From Methanolinea sp. (GTDB lineage Archaea > Halobacteriota > Methanomicrobia > Methanomicrobiales > Methanospirillaceae): a stretch of DNA of 33,093 nucleotides. A program made the position numbers and the translations under genes. Position 1 is the first letter of the stretch, and every line of letters starts with the position of its first letter. This document shows, piece after piece, positions 7,607-15,728 of this stretch. The DNA is taken from assembly GCA_030019395.1 (NCBI GenBank), contig JASEES010000003.1:1-33093 (forward strand), read 5' to 3'. The notes beneath the pieces are model-generated. The model saw nothing but the letters and a program-made list of their open reading frames with translations. It had not been told where the DNA came from and searched no databases.

Positions 7607-7790
7607 GGTGGTGACAGGGGGAGAGAAAAAAAAAGATATTCGGGAGGGGATACGGGAAAGAACACGGGCATGGGCCTCTTTTTGTCCCGCGAGATCCTCG
7701 CGATCACCCGGAACGGCGAGCCGGGGAAGGGGGCACGGTTCGAGATCAGGGTGCCGCCCGGAGTTAGGGAAAGAATTAACGGGTCCGTGA
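7607..7790 (+). pseudogene. Broken copy of a histidine-kinase C-terminus
   Basis: From about 7626 to 7790 the DNA closely matches the last 160 bases of the large PAS histidine kinase at 15451-15630, including the stretch coding for its FGRGYGK motif and the GLFLSREIL motif. Relative to that gene there is an inserted base near 7660, a net 15-base deletion near 7709 and a two-base loss near 7770. It therefore cannot be read through, although both end in codons for GP and stop. No start or upstream kinase sequence is present. It is a remnant of a related kinase gene or a duplicated fragment. Confidence 0.75.
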
Positions 7791-7873
7791 AAATCTGGTG
7801 AGGTATAGAGTGAATAAAACACGTGATCCCTGTGGGATACCGAAGGATAGGGGATGAAACCGGCAGAGATCCT

Positions 7874-8248
7874 TTAGCGATCGTTTATGATCAGGAAAAA
7901 GGTCTCGTGTTCTGTACCGGTCACCGGGTCTCCGCCCATGGTTGCAGTCATATCGGCATCGGCGAGGACCTTGCTCTCTATGGTGGCAACAACCGCAGTC
8001 AAAGGAGAACGCATGCTTGGAGTACCAGTGGTCTTAGCATCGTCATCCTGGAAGAAGACAAAGATCCCGCAGCCCTTCTTGATCTTGATAATCGGGTCAA
8101 TCTTCACGCCACCCACCCCAGGGAGGTGTACACGATGGGGTTGATGGTGATGATGGGGACCGGGATTATTGCAAATGCCATCGCATTTGCAATCGGGGTT
8201 GCCAGGATCGGCCCGGCCATAGCGTAACGTCCGGAATTTTTCCGCCAT
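7874..8248 (-). CDS. Unidentified 124-aa Cys/His-rich protein divergent from modABC
   Basis: Begins MAEKFRTLRYGRAD and has an N-terminal cluster CKCDGIC followed by PHHHHQPHR, which could bind a metal. The second half (KIKKGCGIFVFFQDDD ... HETFFLIINDR) looks like an ordinary folded domain, but I do not recognise it. The frame is preferred to overlapping plus-strand frames because its codons look natural and because a minus-strand TATA-like TTATTATATG at 8279-8288 lies about 30 bases before the ATG, fitting a near-leaderless transcript. A start further upstream at 8278 (MQRELECC) is the alternative. Its position back-to-back with a molybdate-type transporter makes a metal-related role possible, but this is not shown. 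Confidence 0.45.
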   Translation of the reverse strand: MAEKFRTLRYGRADPGNPDCKCDGICNNPGPHHHHQPHRVHLPGVGGVKIDPIIKIKKGCGIFVFFQDDDAKTTGTPSMRSPLTAVVATIESKVLADADMTATMGGDPVTGTEHETFFLIINDR

Positions 8249-8327
8249 CAAATCGCAACATTCAAGTTCTCTTTGCATATAATAAAAGAAAATCAGTAAA
8301 TAATCAGTAAAAGTAAAGGAGTTATCC
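8249..8327. promoter_or_regulatory. Divergent promoter with direct repeats upstream of modA
   Basis: An AT-rich TGCATATAATAAAAG segment (about 8274-8288) can serve as TATA element in both directions. Downstream on the plus strand AATCAGTAA occurs twice, at 8291-8299 and 8302-8310, an 11-base period that places both on one helix face between the TATA element and the start. AAAGGAG at 8315-8321 is a good Shine-Dalgarno motif six bases before the modA ATG. A repressor responding to molybdate or tungstate binding the repeats is an inference. Confidence 0.55.
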
Positions 8328-9101
8328 ATGTCCAACCACCGATTATTCCTGATATGCATGGTTATTGCCATCATGATGATTATGGCCTGTTTTTCCGGGT
8401 GCACGAGCAGCCAGACGGAGCAGAAAAAGGTAATAGTTTATGCCGGTGCCGGCCTGAAAAAACCGCTCGACACAATAGCCCAGATGTACCAGAACGAAAA
8501 AGGCGTGAACGTAACCATCAACTACGGAGGATCCGGCGCGCTCTATACCCAGATCGAGCAGGGACAACCTGCGGATCTCTTCTTCTCGGCCGACTGGAAG
8601 TTCATCGACATGCTCAACAATGCCAGCAAAGTGGCACAATCAAAAAAGTTCCTCAAAGAGTACGTGGTGCTGGTGACCTCAAAAACCGGAGAGCAAAAAG
8701 GAATCGTCTCAGCGCAGAATATTACAAATGACAATGTCGTTGTCGTTGTCTGTGATCCCAGCGCTCCTATCGGATCATACTCCGAGAAGGTTCTCAAGAA
8801 GCTGGATCTCTGGAACCAGACCAACCAGAAGGGCAACATCAAGGCCCGCCCGGGTACCGTGAACCAAGCAGCCCTCATGATCCAGAACGATGAAGCCGAT
8901 GCAGGGTTCATCTTCTCCAGCACGGCAAATCTCTATGGTCTTGCAATACGGGAGAAATACCCTCAGTCATTGAGCGGGGATATCACCTTCGGGCTTGCGG
9001 TTCTGAAAGGCCAGAACGAGGCCGTGGCCAAGGATTTCATGGATTATATCGTTGCCCACCAGAGTGAGTTCACGCAGTATGGCTGGGAACCTTATGCGTA
9101 A
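8328..9101 (+). CDS. modA: Molybdate/tungstate ABC transporter, substrate-binding lipoprotein
   Basis: The 257-aa protein has a hydrophobic signal sequence ending in a lipobox-like CFSGC (Cys at about 25), so it should be an anchored extracytoplasmic lipoprotein. The mature part starts VIVYAGAGLKKPLD and continues with YGGSGALYTQIEQG and PADLFFSAD, the oxyanion-binding loops of ModA-type proteins. It captures molybdate or tungstate for the permease encoded next to it. These metals are cofactors of formylmethanofuran and formate dehydrogenases in methanogens. Which of the two anions is preferred cannot be read from the sequence. The gene begins a modABC operon with a strong ribosome-binding site, and its 3' end overlaps the permease gene by eight bases. 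Confidence 0.88.
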   Translation: MSNHRLFLICMVIAIMMIMACFSGCTSSQTEQKKVIVYAGAGLKKPLDTIAQMYQNEKGVNVTINYGGSGALYTQIEQGQPADLFFSADWKFIDMLNNASKVAQSKKFLKEYVVLVTSKTGEQKGIVSAQNITNDNVVVVVCDPSAPIGSYSEKVLKKLDLWNQTNQKGNIKARPGTVNQAALMIQNDEADAGFIFSSTANLYGLAIREKYPQSLSGDITFGLAVLKGQNEAVAKDFMDYIVAHQSEFTQYGWEPYA

Positions 9102-9864
9102 GGTCAGCCTCATTGAACTCCTCTTTGTCCCTTTTTTCCTGCTGCTGATCGTATACCCGATTGCAGCAATTATCTTCAACCTTACTCCTGCCGGTATCGC
9201 AAAGACATTTGCCGACCCGCTCTTCTGGACCAGCGTCGGCAGCACGATCCTGACAGCCTTCTTTGCCGCCCTGATGGGACTTGCCCTTGCCCTCGGGTTC
9301 GGCTACTACTACATATTCCGGAAGGGGACGGTGATGTACCGGGTTGCAGATTTTCTCAACGACCTGCCCATTGCCCTCCCGCACACGGTTGCCGGCCTTG
9401 CCCTCCTCCTTGCTTTCGGGAGGAAGGCGTTCGGCTTTGCCGGTCCGACCGGGCTTGCATTTACGCTGTTTGCCGTCACGCTCGCGATGTTCTTTGTCTC
9501 ATACCCGCTCGCCGCGAGGACGATTGCATCGGGCGCGGATGAGATCGAACGCGAGGTGATCGATGTCGCACGGACGCTGGGAGATTCGACAACCCGGGCG
9601 TACCAGCGGGTGGTGATCCCGCTGATGGGAGAGGGGATCATCTCGGCGTTCATCCTTTCATTCTCCCGGTCCATCTCGGAGTTCGCGGCAGTTATCATGT
9701 TCGGGGGAAACGTTCCCGGCCAGACCCAGGTGCTTGCATCGTATGTATTCACGAAGGTGGAAGAGGGCGAGGTGGCCATGGCAGTAACCGCGAGTGCGTT
9801 CTGCATCCTAATCGCGCTCTTCCTGGTTGTCGGTCTCCGTATGCGGGGGAAGTTCCATGCTTGA
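9094..9864 (+). CDS. modB: Molybdate/tungstate ABC transporter, permease
   Basis: An integral membrane protein of about 256 aa with five or six hydrophobic segments. A binding-protein-dependent permease signature lies near residues 160-185 (EREVIDVARTLGDSTTRAYQRVVIPL), the EAA loop that contacts the ATPase. The start at 9094 (MRKVSLIELL), eight bases inside modA, is chosen because translation begins directly before the first membrane helix; an ATG at 9079 would add five residues. The overlaps with modA and with the ATPase gene indicate translational coupling. Together the three proteins form a type I importer for molybdate or tungstate. Confidence 0.87.
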   Translation: MRKVSLIELLFVPFFLLLIVYPIAAIIFNLTPAGIAKTFADPLFWTSVGSTILTAFFAALMGLALALGFGYYYIFRKGTVMYRVADFLNDLPIALPHTVAGLALLLAFGRKAFGFAGPTGLAFTLFAVTLAMFFVSYPLAARTIASGADEIEREVIDVARTLGDSTTRAYQRVVIPLMGEGIISAFILSFSRSISEFAAVIMFGGNVPGQTQVLASYVFTKVEEGEVAMAVTASAFCILIALFLVVGLRMRGKFHA

Positions 9865-10549
9865 GGTGCAGAACCTGGTAAAGGCATACGGTGATCTCCG
9901 GGTCCTGGACAATGTTTCGGCCCGGATCGAAAACGGGCGTATCCTGGTGATCATCGGGCTCAACGGGAGCGGGAAGTCCACGCTCCTGAAGGTCATCACC
10001 GGAATCCTGCCCTGTGACAACGGCTGTGTCCGGATTGACGGCCAGGATGTCACCTCCCTTGAACCGGAGGACCGGAAGATCGGATACGTGCCCCAGAGCA
10101 CGGCGCTCTTCAATCATCTCACCGTCAGGGAGAACATTATCTATTCACAGAAAAACGGACGGGGTTCCCCCGATGGATTTGAAGCGGTGGTCTCCATGCT
10201 CAACCTCAGGGGATACCTCTCCAAAAAGCCAAAAGAGCTCAGCGGCGGATACCGTGCACGGGTTGCCCTTGCGAGGGCGCTGTATTCTCAGCCATCCGTG
10301 ATGCTGCTCGATGAACCGCTGACGGAAATTGACCATGCAAAGAAGGAGCAGATGCTCCCGGAGTTTAAGCAAGTCCTGCACCAGCTCAACATTCCGGTGC
10401 TCTACATCACCCACGATCCCCGCGAGGCCGAACTCATCGGGGATGCCTTTGCGGTAATGTACGACGGAAAACTCAAAACCATCGGGACAACGGAAGAGGC
10501 ATTCGAGATCATCCGGGCCCAGGTGCTGGCGGGAGCAGGGATCGCATGA
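9857..10549 (+). CDS. modC: Molybdate/tungstate ABC transporter, ATPase
   Basis: A 230-aa ABC ATPase starting MLEVQNLVKAYG. Walker A is GLNGSGKST, the signature LSGGYRARVALARAL and Walker B VMLLDEPLTEID; the switch His follows in YITHD. The ATG at 9857 has a GGGGGAAG ribosome-binding site within the end of the permease gene, so the two overlap by eight bases. The C-terminal regulatory Mop/TOBE domain found in many ModC proteins is absent: the protein ends shortly after the nucleotide-binding domain. Feedback control by bound oxyanion is therefore not expected from this subunit. Confidence 0.87.
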   Translation: MLEVQNLVKAYGDLRVLDNVSARIENGRILVIIGLNGSGKSTLLKVITGILPCDNGCVRIDGQDVTSLEPEDRKIGYVPQSTALFNHLTVRENIIYSQKNGRGSPDGFEAVVSMLNLRGYLSKKPKELSGGYRARVALARALYSQPSVMLLDEPLTEIDHAKKEQMLPEFKQVLHQLNIPVLYITHDPREAELIGDAFAVMYDGKLKTIGTTEEAFEIIRAQVLAGAGIA

Positions 10550-10628
10550 TGTGTCGCGGAAAAAAGGAGACTCGTGCAGGCGGGAGAGGAACGATTATGA
10601 ACCACAATCCTGCCTCACGCATGGAGGG

Positions 10629-10652
10629 GCTGGCCGCACGTTTTTTACGTGG
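10629..10652 (+). terminator. Possible terminator of modABC
   Basis: CACGT and ACGTG flank a T-rich tract, with six consecutive T residues at 10641-10646, about 90 bases after modC. Archaeal RNA polymerase stops at T-runs, so this is the best candidate near the operon end. The stem is only five base pairs. Confidence 0.35.
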
Positions 10653-11250
10653 TTGCTGTCGTAGCCGCTGGGGACGGCATCAGCGTGCAGCACATCCCTG
10701 CCGCGTTCCGGATGTGGGTTCTCAGCTGGTCAGCGGGACCGGTCTGGATTGTCTGGCTCTTTCCCTTCATCATACCGAACCGGTACTGGAGCGATTCGGC
10801 GGCTCCACCCTGCTGCTGGAGAGGACCGGCATTCAGACGGTTCCGGTTCCGGGTCGTATTCCGGACCATTGAATGGCTCTGGTCGCAGTCCTCGCGCGGG
10901 TCCCGGATTTGTCCTAATCGTACTAAGGTTCTGGTTTTGGTCAAACCTCACCCGCTCTGACCGGTTCACGTCAATCATCCCGGATAAGGGTAGAGCCGAA
11001 AACCTCTCCCTGATGATTATCTACTAGTAATACTCTTTGCAGAGATGCCTGGTTCCTCGCTTGCAGGCTCACCTCCCTGCCCCCGGAGTCCGGCAAAATA
11101 CGGGTGCCCCGGAAAAACCCCGCCATTCCGGTCATTGGTGCGCCCCGTTCGTCCGCTCCTCCCGGCCACATGGTCTCCCGTGGAGTCCAATGACTCCTGT
11201 TCTTCATTCTCTCACCGATGCAGCATTTCATTCATGGACACAAGGGGGAA

Positions 11251-11309
11251 GCGTGTGCTGCATGCACGACACGCATGAGGAGGGGATGAAAAACAGGTCA
11301 TGCGTGTGC
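11251..11309. repeat. Cluster of GCGTGTGC direct and inverted repeats upstream of the kinase
   Basis: ACACGCATGA (11269-11278) and TCATGCGTGT (11298-11307) are perfect 10-bp inverted repeats with a 19-base spacer. GCGTGTGC occurs at 11251-11258 and again at 11302-11309. The GCATGC palindrome lies between the first two elements. The cluster is about 155 bases upstream of the kinase start and could be an operator or a leader hairpin. Confidence 0.4.
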
Positions 11310-11463
11310 GGGCTGAAAGTGAAGGGGGAATACCTGATCCGGTTTATTTCCCATTCCCCGTCCCCTGAAGAAAGGTATTTGTCCCCTCCTGCAGGAGAAC
11401 TACATCAGGCAGGTGGGTTGCCTTGTCCCTCCCGCATTCCCCCGTGCCCGTGGTGATCGCACC

Positions 11464-14400
11464 ATGATCTCTGTCCTCTACGTCGATGACGAGCATGCCC
11501 TCCTCGACCTGACAAAGATGTTCCTCGAACGAATGGGGAACATGTCGGTCGACGTTGCGGATTCTGCCCAAAAAGCACTCGCCATGATGGAGACCAGGCG
11601 ATACGACGTCATCGTCTCCGATTACCAGATGCCGGGAATGGACGGGATCGCCCTTCTCAGGGAGATCCGCAGGAAGGGGAACACGATCCCCTTCATCATC
11701 TTCACCGGGAAGGGCCGCGAGGAAGTCGTCATCGAGGCCTACGAGAGTGGTGCCGATTTCTATATCCAGAAAGGGGGAGAACCCCGGTCCCAGTTCGCGG
11801 AACTGGAACGGAAGATCTCCCGGGCAGTCGAACTGTACAAGGCCGAGCACGAACGCCTCGAGACCGAGGAGCGGCTGAGGCAGATCATCCAGTTCCTGCC
11901 CGATGCAACGTTTGCCATCGACACCGGAGGAAAGGTGATCGCCTGGAACCGTGCCATGGAACGGATAACGGGTGTTCCTGCCGGCGATATCCTCGGGAAA
12001 GGCAACTTCGAGTATGCACTCCCCTTCTACCACGAGAGACGCCCCATCCTCATCGATCTCGTGCTCAAAAACGACCCGGAGACAGACGCAAAATATCCCT
12101 ACATCAGGAGGGTGGGAACGAAACTGTACAGCGAGATCACCATCCCCCACATGAACAAGGGGAAGGGTGCCGCCCTCTGGTTCACGGCATCGCCCCTGTA
12201 CGACACAAAGGGCAGGATATGCGGGGCGATAGAGTCCATCCGGGACATCACCGACCGGAAAAAGGCAGAGGTGGCACTTGCCGAGAGCGAGAGGCGGTTC
12301 CGGGAGCTGGCAGACATGGCACCCCAGGTCATCTTCGAGATGGACCGGGAGACGACGCTGACCTATGCAAACAGGAAGGCCTTCGAACTGTTCGGCTACA
12401 CAAAGGAGGACTTCGAGCGGGGACTCTCTGCTCTCCGGATGATTGCTCCCGAAGACAGGGAGAGGGCGAAAGAGAGCATACAGAGGGCATTTGCGGGCGG
12501 GGTATCCCGCACTCTTCCTCCCGGCGAGTACACGGCAATCCGCAAGGACGGCAGCACCTTCCCCGTCACAATATACTCAGCGCCGATCGTTTCCGGGGCA
12601 GAAGTGACCGGGATCCGCGGGATCATCACCGATAACACGGTCCAGAAGGCTTTCGAGAATGCCATCCGGGAGAGCGAGAGGTTATACCGGACGATCTTCG
12701 AGACGACCGGAACGGCAACTGTCCTCATCGAGAACGATGGAACGATCTCCCTTGCAAATTCCGAGTTCGTCCGGTTGAGCGGTTTTCCCCGGGAAGAGAT
12801 CGAGAACAGGAAGACGTGGATGGACTTCGTGGTCAGGGAAGACCTCGACCGGATGGTTGCCCAGCACCGTCTCAGGCGATCAGACCCGGAAAAAGCCCTC
12901 AAAAACTATGAATTCCGGTTTGTAACGGCGAAAGGAGAGATCCGGCACATTTACCTCTCGGTCAACCTCATCCCGGGCACCCAAAAGAGCGTTGCGTCCC
13001 TGCTGGACATCACGCCCCGCAAGAAGGCAGAAGAAGCCCTCATCGAAACAAACAAAGATTATAACGCCCTCCTCGACCAGATACAGGACGTCTACTACCG
13101 GAGTGACACGGAAGGAAGGCTCGTGAAGGCGAGCCGTTCATGGGCCGTGCTGCTCGGGTACGATGATGTTGCGGAGTGCATCGGGAGACCGATTGCAGAG
13201 GACTTTTACGATAACCCGGCAGACAGGGAAAAGTTGCTGGAGGAGATCTACCGGAACGGGAGGGTGACCAATTACGAAGTGACCCTCCGGAAAAAGGACG
13301 GGACCCCCGTTGTTGTCTCGACGAACAGCTACCTCGTCCATGGACCGGACGGGACAGTCCTTGGCGTGGAGGGGACGTTCCGCGACATCACCGGGCAGAT
13401 ACGGGCCCGGGACGAGCTGCGCAAAAGCGAAGAGCGCTATCGCCGGATATTTGACACCGTGCCGAGTGCCATTGTCGTATACGAAGCCGTCGACGACGGC
13501 GAGGATTTCATCATCCGTGACTTCAACCCGGAAGCAGAAAGGATCGAGCGCATGCCGGCAGGAGACGTCATCGGGAAGCGTGTCACCGAAGCCTTCCCGG
13601 GTGTCCGGGAATTCGGGCTCCTCCCGGTGTTTCAGCGGGTCTGGAAGACGGGGCAAGCCGCATACTTCCCGCCGGCACTCTACAGGGACCACCGCGATCC
13701 CGGTACATGGCGGGAAAACTGGGTCTACAGGCTGACGAGCGGGGAGATCGTGGCCATCTACAGGGACGTCACCAGCTGGGTCCGGGTACAGGAGGACCTC
13801 AAAAAGAGCGAGGAGCGCTACCATCACATCATCGAGTCCCAGACCGAGTTCATCTGCCGGTTCCTTCCCGACGGGACCCATGTCTTCGTGAACAGGGCGT
13901 ACGCTGACTATTTCGGCACGACCCCGGAGGAGCTGGCCGGCCGCGTGTTCCGGCCCGCCATCCACCCGGACGACCGCGGGAGGGTGCGGGAGTTCTTCGC
14001 ATCGCTCACCCCCGATCACCCGGTTGGTACCATCGAGCACCGGATCATCATGCCCGACGGGGAGGTCCGGTGGCAGCAGTGGAGCGACCGGGCAATCTTT
14101 GACGAAGACGGGAGGCTTGTCGAGTACCAGTCGGTCGGCCGTGACGTCACCGGGCAGAAACGGGGGATGGAGGAACTCGAAAGGTACAGGCAAAGGCTCG
14201 AAGCGGCAATGGACCTTGCCCACATGGCCGACTGGGAATTCGACATTGCATCAGGGATACTCACCTTCAATGACCGGTTCTATGCGCTGTACGGCACGAC
14301 CGCGGAACGGGAGGGAGGGTACCAGATGCCGGCCGAGGTCTATGCCCGGGAGTTCGTCCACCCGGACGACGCGTACATGGTGGCCGAAGAAATGGAGAAG

Positions 14401-15630
14401 GCCCGGAAGGCAAACAGTTCGGACTTTTTCTCGATCCGCCAGCACCGGATCATCCGCCGGGACGGGCAGGTGCGGTGGATCGTCGTGCGTATCGGCCTCA
14501 TCAGGGACGAGTCAGGCCGGCCGATCAAGACCCATGGCGTCAACCAGGACATCACAGAACTGAAACGGGCCGAGGAAGCCCTCCGGGAGAGGGAGGAGAG
14601 GTTCCAACGGCTTGCGGAGAACGCAGAGGACCTGGTCTACCGCTACGAACTCTTCCCCGCCCGCAGGTATACGTATGTCTCTCCCTCGGCCACGAAAATC
14701 TCGGGGTACACTCCCGAAGAGCATTACGCGGACCCGGACCTGGGATTCAAAATGGCGCTCGAAGAAGACCGCCCCCTGTTGGAGGTTCTCGCCCGGGGGG
14801 ATGACCCCGCTGCCATCAAAAGACCCCTCGAACTGCGGATGCGGAGAAAAGACGGGTCCGTTTTCTGGACAGAAATGGTGAACGTCCCCATCCTGGATGC
14901 ACGGGGGAGAGTCGTTGCCGTCGAAGGGATCGCACGCGACATTACCGAGCGGAAACGGGCCGAGGAAGCCCTCCGCACGGCGAACCGCAAGCTCAGCCTC
15001 CTCTCGTCCCTCACCCGCCACGATATCGCCAACCAGCTCACCGTCCTCCGGGGCTATGCGACCCTTCTTGCGGAGGAACATCCCGGACCCGGCGTGCTTG
15101 AAAAAACAGGGGTGATCCAGGGAGCTGCCGGACGCATCGCGGCAATGATCCGGTTCACGAAAGAGTACGAGAATGTCGGCGTCGAACTCCCCGCCTGGCA
15201 CGATGTCCGGAGCCTCGTCGACTCCGTTGCGGCGGAGGCCGATCGCGGCAACGTCCGCCTGATCAATGACATCCCGGAGAAGACGGAGATCTTTGCCGAT
15301 CCGCTGATCCGCAGGGTATGGTTCAACCTCGTGGACAATTCCCTCCGGCACGGCGGGAAGGTAACGGCTATCCGGTTCTCTGTGGAAGAAAAGGAAGACG
15401 GTCTTTCCATCGTGTGCGAGGACGACGGGACAGGCATCCCCCCCGGAGAGAAAGAAAAGATATTCGGGCGGGGATACGGGAAAAACACGGGTATGGGCCT
15501 CTTTTTGTCCCGCGAGATCCTCGCGATTACCGGGATTTCGATCTCCGAGAACGGCGAGCCGGGGAAAGGCGCACGGTTCGAGATCAGGGTGCCGCCCAGA
15601 AAGTTCAGGAAAGGATCGGCGGGTCCGTGA
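11464..15630 (+). CDS. Receiver/8xPAS sensor histidine kinase
   Basis: This 1388-aa protein lacks evident membrane segments. Residues 1-125 form a response-regulator receiver domain with acidic pocket DDE (8-10), phospho-acceptor D53 and K103. Eight PAS-type sensory domains follow, starting at about 138, 277, 405, 532, 658, 785, 911 and 1046; most end in a DIT/DVT motif with a charged linker. The kinase core has the H-box LTRHDIANQ (H1186), an N-box NLVDNSLRHGG and the G motifs DDGTGIPPG and GMGLFLSREIL. It probably receives a phosphoryl group and redox, light or ligand cues in the cytoplasm. Partners are not encoded next to it. The start MISVLYVDDE at 11464 is chosen because the receiver fold begins there. 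A fragment of a close relative lies at 7607-7790. Confidence 0.9.
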   Translation: MISVLYVDDEHALLDLTKMFLERMGNMSVDVADSAQKALAMMETRRYDVIVSDYQMPGMDGIALLREIRRKGNTIPFIIFTGKGREEVVIEAYESGADFYIQKGGEPRSQFAELERKISRAVELYKAEHERLETEERLRQIIQFLPDATFAIDTGGKVIAWNRAMERITGVPAGDILGKGNFEYALPFYHERRPILIDLVLKNDPETDAKYPYIRRVGTKLYSEITIPHMNKGKGAALWFTASPLYDTKGRICGAIESIRDITDRKKAEVALAESERRFRELADMAPQVIFEMDRETTLTYANRKAFELFGYTKEDFERGLSALRMIAPEDRERAKESIQRAFAGGVSRTLPPGEYTAIRKDGSTFPVTIYSAPIVSGAEVTGIRGIITDNTVQKAFENAIRESERLYRTIFETTGTATVLIENDGTISLANSEFVRLSGFPREEIENRKTWMDFVVREDLDRMVAQHRLRRSDPEKALKNYEFRFVTAKGEIRHIYLSVNLIPGTQKSVASLLDITPRKKAEEALIETNKDYNALLDQIQDVYYRSDTEGRLVKASRSWAVLLGYDDVAECIGRPIAEDFYDNPADREKLLEEIYRNGRVTNYEVTLRKKDGTPVVVSTNSYLVHGPDGTVLGVEGTFRDITGQIRARDELRKSEERYRRIFDTVPSAIVVYEAVDDGEDFIIRDFNPEAERIERMPAGDVIGKRVTEAFPGVREFGLLPVFQRVWKTGQAAYFPPALYRDHRDPGTWRENWVYRLTSGEIVAIYRDVTSWVRVQEDLKKSEERYHHIIESQTEFICRFLPDGTHVFVNRAYADYFGTTPEELAGRVFRPAIHPDDRGRVREFFASLTPDHPVGTIEHRIIMPDGEVRWQQWSDRAIFDEDGRLVEYQSVGRDVTGQKRGMEELERYRQRLEAAMDLAHMADWEFDIASGILTFNDRFYALYGTTAEREGGYQMPAEVYAREFVHPDDAYMVAEEMEKARKANSSDFFSIRQHRIIRRDGQVRWIVVRIGLIRDESGRPIKTHGVNQDITELKRAEEALREREERFQRLAENAEDLVYRYELFPARRYTYVSPSATKISGYTPEEHYADPDLGFKMALEEDRPLLEVLARGDDPAAIKRPLELRMRRKDGSVFWTEMVNVPILDARGRVVAVEGIARDITERKRAEEALRTANRKLSLLSSLTRHDIANQLTVLRGYATLLAEEHPGPGVLEKTGVIQGAAGRIAAMIRFTKEYENVGVELPAWHDVRSLVDSVAAEADRGNVRLINDIPEKTEIFADPLIRRVWFNLVDNSLRHGGKVTAIRFSVEEKEDGLSIVCEDDGTGIPPGEKEKIFGRGYGKNTGMGLFLSREILAITGISISENGEPGKGARFEIRVPPRKFRKGSAGP

Positions 15631-15694
15631 ACGGGGGACCGTGCCTGCTTTTTGGGGGTCACGGGTTATTTGGAAATCATAAATGCTAATATAC

Positions 15695-15728
15695 CCCTAA
15701 TCCTGATTAGTACTAATCATGATTAGGG
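15695..15728. promoter_or_regulatory. 34-bp near-perfect palindrome spanning the start codon of the AAA ATPase
   Basis: The segment consists of four alternating units: CCCTAATC (15695-15702), GATTAG (15705-15710), CTAATC (15713-15718) and GATTAGGG (15721-15728). The whole is self-complementary except for one mismatched pair, and its central 14 bases are a perfect palindrome. The ATG at 15719 lies between units three and four. A TAATATA element at about 15687-15693 places transcription initiation near the ATG, so the mRNA is probably leaderless. A protein bound here would block initiation. Autoregulation by the encoded ATPase is a guess. Confidence 0.6.

Larger units (their letters stand above)
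10550..11463. other. 900-base stretch without a recognisable gene
   Basis: Several overlapping reading frames of 80-140 codons exist on both strands, but none has a recognisable domain, a convincing ribosome-binding site or a clear advantage over the others. Short inverted repeats are frequent, for example GGAGTC and GACTCC at 11182-11197 and the GCGTGT-type repeats at 11251-11307. The promoter of the large kinase gene should lie in the last part; TTTATTT at about 11342 is a weak candidate. The stretch may include decayed genes. Confidence 0.4.

Noticed and set aside
8168-8193. Perfect 11-bp inverted repeat ATTGCAAATGC/GCATTTGCAAT as a regulatory hairpin
   Set aside because: It falls within the proposed minus-strand gene, in the Cys-cluster codons, and is over 130 bases from modA. 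It has no T-run, so a terminator or operator role is not supported.
7823-8227. 134-codon plus-strand frame overlapping the Cys/His-rich gene
   Set aside because: The N-terminal part is irregular and there is no ribosome-binding site; the minus-strand frame has better codon choice and a fitting promoter. The choice remains uncertain.
10645-10944. 99-codon minus-strand frame in the gene-free stretch
   Set aside because: Codon choice is not absurd, but the product is compositionally odd, has no recognised domain and competes with plus-strand frames of similar length. It lacks a clear ribosome-binding site.
13138-14223. 361-codon open frame on the minus strand inside the multi-PAS kinase
   Set aside because: The opposite strand encodes recognisable PAS domains; this frame has only shadow composition and no start signals.
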